Shown here one piece after another: positions 9,281 to 20,335 of a DNA stretch of 64,000 nt; position 1 is the first letter of the stretch; each line of letters begins with the position of its first letter. Made by a program: the position numbers and the translations under genes. A model generated the notes under the pieces. It was not told the origin of the DNA. It saw nothing but the letters and a program-made list of their open reading frames with translations, and searched no databases. The stretch covers positions 775,044-839,043 of the forward strand of contig JAGFNQ010005385.1 in NCBI GenBank assembly GCA_024364735.1, in the 5' to 3' direction. The DNA is from Boesenbergia rotunda. Lineage: Eukaryota; Streptophyta; Magnoliopsida; Zingiberales; Zingiberaceae.

Positions 9281-11811
9281 TGTAACGCCCCGAATTTTCC
9301 TCAAGAAAGATAATGTAAGAAGGGGAACATGCCCAAATTTATAAATAAAGAATACGAAGTACCTTTATGTAAAAGTACTATTATATTCATAAAATATAAT
9401 AAAATGAGATTTAATATCATTTTGATATTATGAATGAAATGTGTGAATATGAGCATCCCTAGACAGGCATTGGTTATGTGGCTTAAGGAAAGAAATAAAA
9501 TAAAAAGGAAAATGAAGCAGAAAGGGGGGTGCCAAGGATCGAACCTTGAACCTCATGAAGAACCAAACCTTAAGGTATGCCATGTAACCAATTCACCCAG
9601 CAGGGGAGTGCTGAGAAAAGGAGAAGGGAATTGCTAGTTAAGGGAAATTAGGGGAAGAGACTCATGAAGATGAAGAGTCACCAACGGAGAGACGCATGCC
9701 TCTTCGTTCGCTATAAAAGAATAGGAGAAGTGACGAAGGGAGTTTTTCGGCAAGGAACGAGACTTTCGATTCCCTTCCACCAAAACTTAGGGTTTCCTTC
9801 AGAACCCTAAGAACCCAGTTCTTTGAGAAGTCAGGAAAGAAAGAAGGAAGGAGCAGAACGAGAGGAAGAGCTTTCTTCTCTAAAAGCCGAACACTCCTTG
9901 GAATTAAGCGTAAGAAGTAAGTCTCCTCGCCTGTAACATAATCGTTACGAGTGTTCGTAAATGTTCTGTTCGTAGATGTTATCATGATTGTTCGTAAATG
10001 TTCTGTTCGTAGATGTTCTTACGATTGTTCGTAAATATTCTGTGTTCATGGAAAAGGTTACAATGTTACTGTGCTTTACGATTCAGGCTACACAGACCGA
10101 TCAGGGAGTACCTGATCGGTCAGAGGGCATCCTGATCGGTCTCCCAGACCGATCAGGCTACACCCTGATCGGTCACCGAGACCGATCAGGCCATGCCCTG
10201 ATCGGTCTGGAGACCGATCAGGGGGAGCGTACAGAACCTTCTGTGTGCCCATCCATGTATACCTGATCGATCACAGACCGATCAGGCTACACCCTGATCG
10301 GTCACCGAGACCGATCAGGCCATGCCCTGATCGGTCTGGAGACCGATCAGGGGAGCGTACAGAGCCCATCCATGTATACCCTGATCGATCACAGACCGAT
10401 CAAACTACACCTTGATCGGTCTGGGGACCGATCAGGTGAGTGTACAGGTCGATGAAACTTTCTGTAGTTGCCCTGATCGATCACCAGACGATCGGGCTAC
10501 AGATCAGGTGTAAGTACAGTTATGAACCACAGAAATGAAGAAAGGTTTCTCATGCTATGTATGTTTTACCTCCATGTTGTATGAATGCTATGCTATATAT
10601 GTTGTATGCTATGGATTCCTTATGAAAGTAGGAAAAGTCATGTTACGGAATCATGCTTATGAATGAATAAACTTTACCTCCATGTTGTATGAATGCCATA
10701 CTATATATGTTGTATACTATGCATTCCTTATGAAAGTAGGAAAGATTATGTATGGATTCATGATTATGAATAAATGAAATGTCTGCATTCTTTATGAAAG
10801 AAAGAAAGAATATGTGAATATCTATAGTACGTTCAATAAGAAAGAAAGAAAGGAAAGAAAAGAAGAATGACTGAACGTCTATAGAATATTCATCAAGAAA
10901 GAAAGAAAAGAATGCATGTAAGTATTTTATTTTTAAAGAATGGCAAAGTACCGGATCCCGAAAGGGATCCACGGTTCCGGACTACCGCAGCTGTCCCTAG
11001 GCTGAACGAGAGTAAGCTAGCAAGAGGGCCCTGTAGGTCGGGATTAGCTACCTCGCATCCTACTAGGGTATGCGGCCAAATACAAGGGTACAAGCCAGGG
11101 ATCCCACAAGCAAGAATGTATTTTTAAGTATTATGTATTAAGTTTTCCAAAAGAGCATCCTTATGTCTTGTGCATTCCACTCATGCATTCATTCATATTA
11201 TGCACTTAAGAATGTCATGTTAAGAAAGTTCAAGTTAAGAAGATTTATATGCTGATGATATGTTCATTTCATGACTATGTTTGTGTCCATGCCATGCTAT
11301 GCAAGATAAGTATGTATGCCTAAGAAATTCATGCTATGCTATATGTTAATATGTATGAATGTGATACCCTGCATGATATGAGCTATATGAATGATATGCC
11401 ATGAATGTTATGTTGTATGATTTGGTATGATGTACGGATTTAGCGAGTAGGAAAGAGACTTACTAAGTGTATACTTATAGGATGTTTGCTTATGTTACAG
11501 ATCAACCCAGATCGTACTAAAGAAGGGAAGCTGCAGGAGGCTTGGATGTGTGTGATGGTGACTTGGCCGTCGATAGATTATCATGAATAAGAAAGCATGT
11601 TATAACTTGACTGGTCACTAGTCGAATATGTTAAGACACGAATATTAAGAAAGGTTAATATTTTATATACCTACTATTCCTTGTGTCATGATGTTTCCGC
11701 TGCCATGTACTATAAGTTAGACCAAGTAGGAATAGTAAGGATAGGAAGAAGAATATAAGTAACGCACTACTCTGAAAAAAAAAAAAAAAAAAAAAAAACA
11801 CGGGCGTTACA
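9281..11811 (+). repeat. 3' LTR of element A
   Basis: Copy of the 5' LTR with antisense tRNA-like module (9536-9599), palindrome array (about 10094-10510), stem-loop (11029-11068), poly-A run (11775-11798) and terminal GGGCGTTACA. The next base already belongs to an internal position of the LTR of element C. Confidence 0.92.
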
Positions 11812-12086
11812 TTTTATACTTATGGAAAATTTAACTAACTTTACCTTATCTATATTTCCCTCTAGTTTATACTAATGAAAATAGATTAGCTCACTTGGTA
11901 AGTCTATTCTCTTCTCAATTTATTGGTCTTGGGTTCAAATCTCATTATAATATTTTTACTGCGCATTCTATTTTTATTCATTTTTGCCTTATTTGTCCAT
12001 GGAAAAATTCTATAAAAATATCCATAAATTTAGAATTAATTCTAGGATATTTCTAAAATTAGGTTTGGGAATTTTCGGGTGTTACA
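11812..12086 (-). repeat. Truncated 3' LTR of element C
   Basis: Matches 50143-50418 at roughly 94 percent, ending GTGTTACA. The remaining 2.2 kb is absent; the cut falls inside the TATA box (TTTTATAC) exactly where element A ends. It retains the tRNA-like module: A box TAGCTCACTTG at 11887-11897 and B box GGTTCAAATC at 11932-11941, 45 bp apart. Confidence 0.85.
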
Positions 12087-12087
12087 A

Positions 12088-12100
12088 TCCCCCATACCTT
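12088..12100 (-). other. Polypurine tract, element C
   Basis: Minus-strand AAGGTATGGGGGA directly inside the 3' LTR. The same tract is seen in F and, nearly so, in H. Confidence 0.75.
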
Positions 12101-12121
12101 ATAAAAAGTTCATCCTCGAAC

Positions 12122-12220
12122 TTATAACAACTCTGGGTATTTCTATCTCATGCTGTCCTCTGGTTCCCATGTTGGCTCTTCTACTCTGTGATTTTGTCAT
12201 ATGACTTTCACTAATGGTAC
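12122..12220 (-). pseudogene. Pol 3' end (chromodomain-like tail), element C, segment 4
   Basis: Continues the frame left at 20336 after removal of element D. It codes for the family end (LVKV..., EEPTWE, YPEL) and has stop codons where relatives have Trp and a residue after Arg. The tail matches the chromodomain-like end of Tekay integrases. Confidence 0.75.
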
Positions 12221-14306
12221 TGATAACCATCATTTTGTTGATTATTTTCGGCTCTAAAATCAATGTTTGATCCACATTTTATATGCTTAAGGTTGCATTT
12301 ATATTAGGTTTCATGTATTCCCTTCATTTTGGCATTCAATTCAAATCTGTGTATATTTGGGATATTTTTGGCACTAAATTTGAATATTATTTTGTAGGCA
12401 TCAATTGATCATGGACCTATATCAAATCAGGTCAGACTTGAGTCAGCATTGGATCCAGATCAGAAGGATCAAGCATCGGATTAATAGGAGTCGTCCATTC
12501 CAGAGAACGGCTAGATCTGAGACATCGGTCAACTTCTGGTCGATCCGAGTTCAAGATAGAATCAATCATGACCAGAGATCAAGATCTGAAATTTTTAGCC
12601 AAATCAGAAGTGATCTGACCGTTGGATCGAGCTCAAGATGTTTTAGACCATCCATTCAAGAAAAGGGAAGATCTGGACCATCTGCCACTGATCTGGGTAA
12701 TCCGAGCTGGGGACAGGTAGATCAGGACCGTTGATTAGGATCTGTGGAATTTGGTTCAGATCTGAGGAGATCCGACCGTTGGATGAAGCCAAATCAATCT
12801 CAGCCGTTCGTTGCTAATTCTCTTCTTACCTGTGGCTTGGTTGACTGGACTGAACCAACTGTTGACTGAACCGGACTGCTTGATTGAACTCAGGGCTAAA
12901 GCTGACTGAACCAGGGCCGAATCTGATCGAACCCATTTGCTGAAACTGACTGAACCCAACTGCACTGCGGCTGAGGCTGGACCGAACCGAAGGCTGAGAA
13001 TGGATCGAACTCAAATTAGGGCTAGACTCAAGTGAGTGGCTCACACATCCACACGCGACTTGACCGGTTCGTGAGAGAAAAAAAAGAGGAATCGATCATC
13101 TTCTCGGGAGGGATCGACTCCAGAGGCGACGCTCCCTTCCTCCTCACCTTCTTCTTCTCCACTCCACCTCCGGCAATTGCACAGCTAGGGTTAGGGGTTC
13201 CAACCCTAGCCGGCCGGAGCTAAGATCCGATCGTAGACGAGGGGTTCCCGACTCGGTCAGATTTTCTCCATCCATTCTTCTCCATCTCGCCACCATCGCA
13301 CAGCTAGGGTTATGGATTCCAACCTTAGCTGACGACTTCCACTCCATCGCCGACAGCCGTTTCTTTCTATTTACAGCATTTCTTTACAGCCCTTTTTGTT
13401 CACAAATTTCTTCCCAGCAATTCAATTCCTGCAGCTTTTCAATTTCCTGCCAGTAGAGTTCATCACAGATTTCGCAGATCCAACAACACAGCAGATCTTC
13501 TTCTTCACATGTAATTCAATTCCAGCGTTTCCTTCACAGCAATGCAATTACAGCAGCTTTCACAGCAATTAATTCCAACCTTCATCAAGTTTCTTCACAG
13601 CCGATTCTTCCTTGTTCAAATTCCAGCAGCACCTCATCAGCCGAATGGAAGTTCCTTCCATTAGCCATCCTTGAAATTTAATTTTTGCTTGTTGATTGTG
13701 TTGATGTTCTGGTGAATTGGATTGATAGAGTGATGAATGTTTGTATTGATGCTTGATCTTCCATATTAGTTTGCACGTACCTTTGTTATTTTGATTCATG
13801 CTCCAATTGTTTGACAAAATATTTCTATAGATAGATTTAAATTTCATGCCTCTTGTTTTACTTAGTTCTCAATTGTCTTGTCTCTTTTAATTGCTTAATG
13901 TTCTTGTATTTCATTTAAATGCAATTAAGTTAGGTTGGATTAGATTTCTTCAATGCTGTAGTTTTGCTCTATGTTTAGTTTCGGTAATGCTTAATTTCTA
14001 GTTATCCTTTTCTTTGTTGCAATTGTAGTTAGGTTAAATTAGATTTCATTACCTGCTCTGTCTTTCCTTAATTAGATTAGATTTCATACTTGCTCTGCTA
14101 TTCATTTCGTAGTCATAGCTCTCAAATCCAAAACCCAGTTTCATATACAAAAACCAAAAGCAATAAAATACAATCATGAGAATTATCATACACCAACTAC
14201 ATTCATTGGGAGACTACTCGAGTTACTCTATGCTACATTAGTTTAGAGGAATTTGGTACTTAAATTGTATTTGAAACCGTAACACGACAAAAAAAAACGG
14301 TTATCA
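12221..14306 (+). repeat. 5' LTR of element D
   Basis: About 2.09 kb. Region 12405-12800 is dense in GATC/AGATCTG; 12840-13010 has irregular repeats of ACTGAACC; 13177-13330 holds a duplicated CACAGCTAGGGTTA block; the rest is AT-rich. The 3' copy differs mostly by substitutions plus a few indels near 13070-13130. Confidence 0.9.
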
Positions 14307-14310
14307 AATT

Positions 14311-14328
14311 TGGCGCCGTTGCCGGGGA
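14311..14328 (+). other. Primer binding site (tRNA-Asp), element D
   Basis: TGGCGCCGTTGCCGGGGA, complementary to the 3' end of plant tRNA-Asp, four bases after the LTR. Confidence 0.88.
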
Positions 14329-14424
14329 ATGTAGTGGTGCTTGATAATTATATCTTTTGATTCTATCCTTGATTGCTTTATCTTTGGTATACGGTTGCTG
14401 CCATTTTTCTTGTTTGTTTTGTGA

Positions 14425-16755
14425 CAGGGCTGCAAGATCAAAATATTTTCAACTGCACAATCCGAACAATCAGAGCTCAAAGGTGCACTGGAGGAGTTAA
14501 AAAATGCGATTAAGCACTTGAAATCCCAACAGAGACCCAACAGTGATTCATCTACTTATCCACAGCCATGTCAACAATTTCAGCAGCCACCACAGCAGTT
14601 TCAACCCCAATTTCAGAATTTTCAGCAAGGGTACAATCCAAATTTTCAACAAAATTTTCAGCCAAGTCAGCCTTTCCAACAATTTCAGCAGTCAAATCAG
14701 GATTTTCAGCAAAGTCAACATTTCATTCATCCACCACAGCAATTTCAGCCACAATTTCAGCAAGATCAGCTACCCTTTCAACCAAGTCAGAATTTTCAGC
14801 AGGGGTTCCAATCATTTCAGACTTTCCAGAATCAAAATCAGAGTGGATTTCAACCTTCACAGCAATATTTTCTACCAAACGATCAGAATTTTCAGCCACC
14901 ATTTCAGAGTTTTCAATTCCAGAATCAGAATTTTCAGCAGCTAATCCAATCTTTCAACCAACAATTTCAGCCCTATGATCAGAGTTTTCAGAATCATAAT
15001 TTTCAACAATTTCCACCAAGTTGTGAACCAAATTTTCAGCAGTTTAATCAGCTCATTCAACCATTTGAGCAGCCCCAACAGCTCCAATTTCAGAATGCAC
15101 CGCCTACTCTTGATATTCAGCAACCTTATCTCACATTTCAAGAACAACAAGTTGCTGAATCTGCTCTTAAAAATATTCAGAGACGCCTTGGAAAATTGCA
15201 AGATCAATGGAATCAAATAAAAGCCCAAAGATCAGGACAACTATCTTATCAAGCTACTTTTAATTCTGAGGGGCATGATTGTGATTCTATAGGTGTAGGG
15301 GATTGCACTGAGCCCCAGGGACCACCTATATTGGTTGATGTATCAGGAAATCCAGAGGATAGGATTGAGAGTGTAGGGGATTGCACTGAGCCCCAAGAAT
15401 CACCCATTCCTACTGGTTTAGAGGCATTGGAGGAGATTGATTGTAGAACTTGTGATAGTTTTGAAGTCAATTCTGAAACTTTACAGGATCATTCTGTACT
15501 TTTATTTTGTGATGATTTAGTTGTTGATGATCCTAATTTTTCTAATTTGGTTGTTACAGGAATGGTTGAGGAAGCATGTGTTGCAGATGAATCCACAGGT
15601 GTAGGGAATTGCACTGAGCCCCAGGGACCACCAACATTGACTGATACATCAGAAGATTTAGAGGATCATAATGAAAGTGTAGGGACTTGCATGGTGGAAG
15701 CAAGAACCCAAGAATCACCTGCTCCAGTTGAGTGTCCACCAGAACTTGAGCCTGAGATGGAACCGGTACTTGACCAGGAGGAAGCTATGGATACATCTAT
15801 TCTTGTAGAACCTCTAGGTATTCTTCAGCATGATCAGGTAAATATTCCTCTTATGTCCTTGGAAAAATCACTGGAGGCACCTCAAACTGATTTTATTGAA
15901 TGTGGTACACTTTTGGATGCATCTTATGTAGAGATGGAGTATGAGAAATTCATTGAGGTACCTAATGTTGATTTTGTTGAATGTGGTATACTACTTGATA
16001 CATCTCATGTAAATGCTGATTGTGAAAAATTTTTAGAACTACCTGAAATTGATGTTGTTTATTTTGATGAATCTCTTGTTATATCTTATGCTGAAGTTGA
16101 ATGTGAAAAACTTATGGAGGTACCCGAGATTGATTTTATTGGCTATGATACATTTCATGATATATCTTATGCTGAAATTGATTGTGAAAGACTGATAGAG
16201 GTACCTAAAGTTGATTTTATTGGTTGTGATGCATGTCTTGCTACATCTTATTTAGAAATTAATTGTGAAAATTCTATTGAGGTACCTAGTGTTGATGTTA
16301 TTTGTTCTGATGAATTACTGGACACATCCTATGCAGATATTGACGGTGAAAAATTGATAGAGGTACCCAAGATAGATTTCATTGGATGTGACGCATATCT
16401 TGAGTCATTTTATGTAGAGGTTGTTCACATTTCACTCTGTTCTTACCCTGCATGCGTGCGGGAGGTATTGTCTATACATGGTTTTGCAGGGGCCCGAAGG
16501 CTTCTAGAATGGGTACTAAAACTTAACAGCCTACAACCTCCCGAAAGGACATCTAGGGGGCATGCAGTGGGAGGGGTCGAGTTCACTTTAATTTTCAATT
16601 ATCTACCACAAGAATGGATCCTGAACCTGAATCGTCTCCGACCACCGGAAGATGCTTGTGCAAAATTAATAAGGGAGAAATCCGTGCACTACGAGATTGA
16701 CTACTTGAGGATAGTTCTCCCAAGATGGATGCTACGTGCCCTTTATCCTATTTGA
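14425..16755 (+). CDS. Phe/Gln-rich repeat protein of element D, function unknown
   Basis: Open from 14425 (after an in-frame TGA) to the TGA at 16753-16755. There is no ATG before residue ~340 of the open frame, so a start codon would have to come from splicing or a non-AUG start; a pyrimidine-rich TTTTGTGACAG acceptor-like site ends at 14427. Layout: a short helical region (ALEELKNAIKHLKSQQ); about 200 residues of FQQ, FQP and NFQ repeats with prion-like composition; a helical segment (ALKNIQRRLGKLQDQWNQIK); an acidic part with repeats of VGDCTEPQ; seven copies of a 27-residue acidic repeat (consensus EVPxxDFIGCD...SYxEIDCEKLI) at about 15885-16430; and a basic tail (LPRWMLRALYPI). It takes the position of gag but shows no gag or zinc-knuckle motif. 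I do not recognise it. Confidence 0.6.
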   Translation, partial: QGCKIKIFSTAQSEQSELKGALEELKNAIKHLKSQQRPNSDSSTYPQPCQQFQQPPQQFQPQFQNFQQGYNPNFQQNFQPSQPFQQFQQSNQDFQQSQHFIHPPQQFQPQFQQDQLPFQPSQNFQQGFQSFQTFQNQNQSGFQPSQQYFLPNDQNFQPPFQSFQFQNQNFQQLIQSFNQQFQPYDQSFQNHNFQQFPPSCEPNFQQFNQLIQPFEQPQQLQFQNAPPTLDIQQPYLTFQEQQVAESALKNIQRRLGKLQDQWNQIKAQRSGQLSYQATFNSEGHDCDSIGVGDCTEPQGPPILVDVSGNPEDRIESVGDCTEPQESPIPTGLEALEEIDCRTCDSFEVNSETLQDHSVLLFCDDLVVDDPNFSNLVVTGMVEEACVADESTGVGNCTEPQGPPTLTDTSEDLEDHNESVGTCMVEARTQESPAPVECPPELEPEMEPVLDQEEAMDTSILVEPLGILQHDQVNIPLMSLEKSLEAPQTDFIECGTLLDASYVEMEYEKFIEVPNVDFVECGILLDTSHVNADCEKFLELPEIDVVYFDESLVISYAEVECEKLMEVPEIDFIGYDTFHDISYAEIDCERLIEVPKVDFIGCDACLATSYLEINCENSIEVPSVDVICSDELLDTSYADIDGEKLIEVPKIDFIGCDAYLESFYVEVVHISLCSYPACVREVLSIHGFAGARRLLEWVLKLNSLQPPERTSRGHAVGGVEFTLIFNYLPQEWILNLNRLRPPEDACAKLIREKSVHYEIDYLRIVLPRWMLRALYPI

Positions 16756-18236
16756 AGGGGAGTTATTCTCTTCTTACCATCTTATTTCATTGTGAATATC
16801 ATTTTCATGTTTTCAAGTAATAATTTTCTCTTTTCAATGAGTCTTGCTAATAAATGCTAGAATAGAGTAGAATACATCAGAGCCATTGTAGATATCATTT
16901 TATCCCTTTTGGCATTTTACTTCTTGCATGATTAGGAATAAATATATCCATCTAGATTTTCTTATATCGTTTTAGAGCCCTTTGAAAGTAAATTAAATTT
17001 GGTTGTCAAAACTTAGGATTAGAGCCATTGGATGAAAATTCTTGGTTGCTTGAGTACTTCTTAGTATTGGATTCTAAAATGATGAGTTGAGATGAATTCT
17101 TTTTACCTAGTGAGGAATTGGTCAAATTTTTGTGATACACACATGTGATTGTACTTTAGAACTTGCTTAGGTTCTTTCAAAGCTATATTTCTATGATTGG
17201 ACCACATCTATAGAAGTAAATCATTTTGTTTCTTTTCTTATATCGTTTTTGCAAATTCCTTGTTGATACACTCTTATTCCATATTTCCTTTCCTTCTTGT
17301 TCATATTCATAATAATATTTTGCATGGACTTGGATACCTTAATGTGTCTTAATGTTAGTTTGCCCGAGACGGACAAAAGTTTAAGTGTGGGGGAGGATGC
17401 AAGCATACTATCATTAGAAACTCCAAGTGGTGAAGTTATGAAATCGAATTGTACTAAAAAAAAAAGTGGAAAAAAAAGTGAAAAAAAAAATGTGAGCTGT
17501 TAAAAAAAAAACAGCTGGAAAATAATTGGCACACTGAATTTTCACGATTCTTCAATTCCTACTCCACCACAACCATGATACATGCAAGATAACTCAAAAG
17601 AAATGGACAAAGTGCATTGGGATACATTTTTGAGTGTCCAAGTCTTCCACATTCCTTAATTCTTCTACACTTTCTTATCATGCTATATTTCTTCTCCATG
17701 TTTCCTTATCATATTAGTTTCTTTGCTTTGCCATATCTTTTTGGTCATATCATATTCTTTATTTGCTTTATTGTGATTCATAAGTATCAAGTCCCTCAAT
17801 TTTCTATTTCATCTTTATCATTGCATATATTTTCTTTACCTTGTTTGAATAAGCTTTTGTAGGTGTGGATCCAATTCATGAATAATGGTAGAGAGTAGAT
17901 AATAAGCAAGCTTATGGTAGTACATGAACCATAGTTGTGTTGGAGTGAGCTCCACTTTCATCATGAACTTAGAACTCAAGAAGAGAGCCACCAAAACTCC
18001 CCTTGAAAGGCTTAGTGAGTTAAATTCATCTCAATGAATCATGAAGGTTGAAAATGCTAAGTTGTTGATTTAAGGACAAGTCTCTAGTCCATTAAGCTTA
18101 GATTTTTGAGAATTGACAACCCTAAGTAATTTTCTTTCATTTGTTTCTAACTATGATTAAGAATAATCTAGGGGGATACATCCTTAGTTTACTAGTTGAC
18201 TTGTGCGAGACGCCCAAGAATAAGTGTGGGGGAGTT
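16756..18236 (+). other. Non-coding 3' interior of element D
   Basis: AT-rich with no credible ORF. AAGTGTGGGGGAGG at 17383-17396, preceded by CGAGACGGACAA, is a near duplicate of the true PPT context at 18205-18234 (CGAGACGCCCAAG then AAGTGTGGGGGAG). It could act as a second plus-strand primer. An A-rich stretch with AAAAAGTG repeats is at 17455-17515. Confidence 0.7.
18222..18234 (+). other. Polypurine tract, element D
   Basis: AAGTGTGGGGGAG, two bases before the 3' LTR at 18237. A decoy copy lies 0.84 kb upstream. Confidence 0.8.
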
Positions 18237-20335
18237 TGATAACCATCATTTTGTTGATTATTTTCGGCTCTAAAATCAATGTTTGATCCACATTTTATAT
18301 GCTTAAGGTTGCATTTATATTAGGTTTCATGTATTCCCTTCATTTTGGCATTCAATTCAAATCTGTGTATATTTGGGATATTTTTGGCACTAAATTTGAA
18401 TATTATTTTGTAGGCATCAATTGATCATGGACCTATATCAAATTAGGTCAGACTTGAGTCAGCATTAGATCCAGATCAGAAGGATCAAGCATCGGATTAA
18501 TAGGAGTCGTCCATTCCAGAGAACGGCTAGATCTGAGACATCGGTCAACTTCTGGTCGATCCGAGTTCAAGATAGAATCAATCATGACCAGAGATCAAGA
18601 TCTGAAAATTTCAGCCAAATCAGAAGTGATCTGACCGTTGGATCGAGCTCAAGATGTTCTAGACCATCCATTCAAGAAAAGGGAAGATCTGGACCATCTG
18701 CCACTGATCTGGGTAATCCGAGCTGGGGACAGGTAGATCAGGACCGTTGATTAGGATCTGTGGAATTTGGTTCAGATCTGAGGAGATCCGACCGTTGGAT
18801 GAAGCCAAATCAATCTCAGCCGTTCGTTGCTAATTCTCTTCTTACCTGTGGCTTGGTTGACTGGACTGAACCAACTGTTGACTGAACCGGACTGCTTGAT
18901 TGAACTCAGGGCTGAAGCTGACTGAACCAGGGCCGAATCTGATCGAACCCATTTGCTGAAACTGACTGAACCCAACTGCACTGCGGCTAAGGCTGGACCG
19001 AACCGAAGGCTGAGAATGGATCGAACTCAAATTAGGGCTAGACTCAAGTGAGTGGCTCACACATCCACACGCGACTTGACCGGTTCGCGGGGGGGACAAA
19101 AGGGAAAATCGATCATCTTCTCGGGGGGATCGGCTCCAGAGGCGACAGCGGCGACGCTCCCTTCCTCCTCACCTTCTTCTTCTCCACTCCACCTCCGGCC
19201 ATTGCACAGCTAGGGTTAGGGGTTCCAACCCTAGCCGGCCGGAGCTAAGATCCGATCGTAGACGAGGGGTTCCCGACTCGGTCAGATTTTCTCCATCCAT
19301 TCTTCTCCATCTCGCCACCATCGCACAGCTAGGGTTAGGGGTTCCAACCTTAGCTGACGACTTCCACTCCATCGCCGGCAGCCGCTTCTTTCTGTTTACA
19401 GCATTTCTTTACAGCCCTTTTTGTTCACAAATTTCTTCCCAGCAATTCAATTCCCGCAGCTTTTCAATTTCCTGCCAGTAGAGTTCATCACAGATTTCGC
19501 AGATCCAACAGCACAGCAGATCTTCTTCTTCACATGTAATTCAATTCCAGTCGTTTCCTTCACAGCAATGCAATTACAGCAGCTTTCACAACAATTAATT
19601 CCAGCCTTCATCAAGTTTCTTCACAGCCGATTCTTCCTTGTTCAAATTCCAGCAGCACCTCATCAGCCGAATGGAAGTTCCTTCCATTAGCCATCCTTGA
19701 AATTTAATTTTTGCTTGTTGATTGTGTTGATGTTCTGGTGAATTGGATTGATAGAGTGATGAATGTTTGTATTGATGCTTGATCTTCCATATTAGTTTGC
19801 ACGTACCTTTGTTATTTTGATTCATGCTCGCAAATTGTTTGACAAAATATTTCTATAGATAGATTTAAATTTCATGCCTCTTGTTTTACTTAGTTCTCAA
19901 TTGTCTTGTCTCTTTTAATTGCTTAATGTTCTTGTATTTCATTTAAATGCAATTAAGTTAGGTTGGATTAGATTTCTTCAATGCTGTAGTTTTGCTCTAT
20001 GTTTAGTTTCGGTAATGCTTAATTTCTAGTTATCCTTTTCTTTGTTGCAATTGTAGTTAGGTTAAATTAGATTTCATTACCTGCTCTGTCTTTCCTTAAT
20101 TAGATTAGATTTCATACTTGCTCTGCTATTCATTTCGTAGTCATAGCTCTCAAATCCAAAACCCAGTTTCATATACAAAAACCCAAAAGCAATAAAATAC
20201 AATCATGAGAATTATCATACACCAACTACATTCGTTGGGAGACGACTCGAGTTACTCTATGCTTCATTAGTTTAGAGGAATTCGGTACTTAAATTGTATT
20301 TGAAACCGTAACACGACAAAAAAAAACGGTTATCT
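18237..20335 (+). repeat. 3' LTR of element D
   Basis: About 2.1 kb, near-identical to 12221-14306. It ends GGTTATCT against GGTTATCA in the 5' LTR; TGGTAC then follows, which also stands before the 5' LTR, so the duplication is 5 or 6 bases. Confidence 0.9.

Larger units (their letters stand above)
1674..11811 (+). mobile_element. Element A: Del/Tekay-type Ty3/gypsy chromovirus, nearly full length
   Basis: Two direct LTRs (1674-4224 and 9281-11811), both starting TGTAACGCCCC and ending GGGCGTTACA, flank a 5 kb interior with PBS, gag, protease, RT, RNase H, integrase, chromodomain-like tail and PPT. The flanks do not form a target-site duplication: CATCC precedes 1674 and TTTTA follows 11811. 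Left of it is a Tat-type pol; right of it is the interior of another LTR (element C). The 401-N gap lies inside. Either two A copies were joined in assembly, or two copies recombined. Coding frames are broken many times, mostly by single-base indels. Confidence 0.9.
12221..20335 (+). mobile_element. Element D: non-autonomous LTR retrotransposon with a Gln-rich ORF
   Basis: LTRs 12221-14306 and 18237-20335 start TGATAACC and end GGTTATC(A/T). The target-site duplication GGTAC (12216-12220, 20336-20340) is perfect and restores the pol frame of element C. The PBS is complementary to tRNA-Asp, as known for Athila/Tat-type gypsy elements, and the PPT (AAGTGTGGGGGAG) is also of that style. The 3.9 kb interior has one long ORF (14425-16755) and about 1.5 kb of AT-rich non-coding DNA. 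No protease, RT, RNase H or integrase motif is present, so it would need enzymes from another element. LTRs differ by about 1 percent. Confidence 0.9.

Noticed and set aside
12405..12734. 109-codon ORF in the D LTR
   Set aside because: Rich in repeats of GATC-containing words, no domain, not an independent gene; the second LTR gives no support for coding.
13140..13350. Possible host gene promoter or first exon in the D LTR (GC-rich, CTAGGGTTAGGG)
   Set aside because: Present in both LTRs of D, hence part of the element; no exon structure follows.
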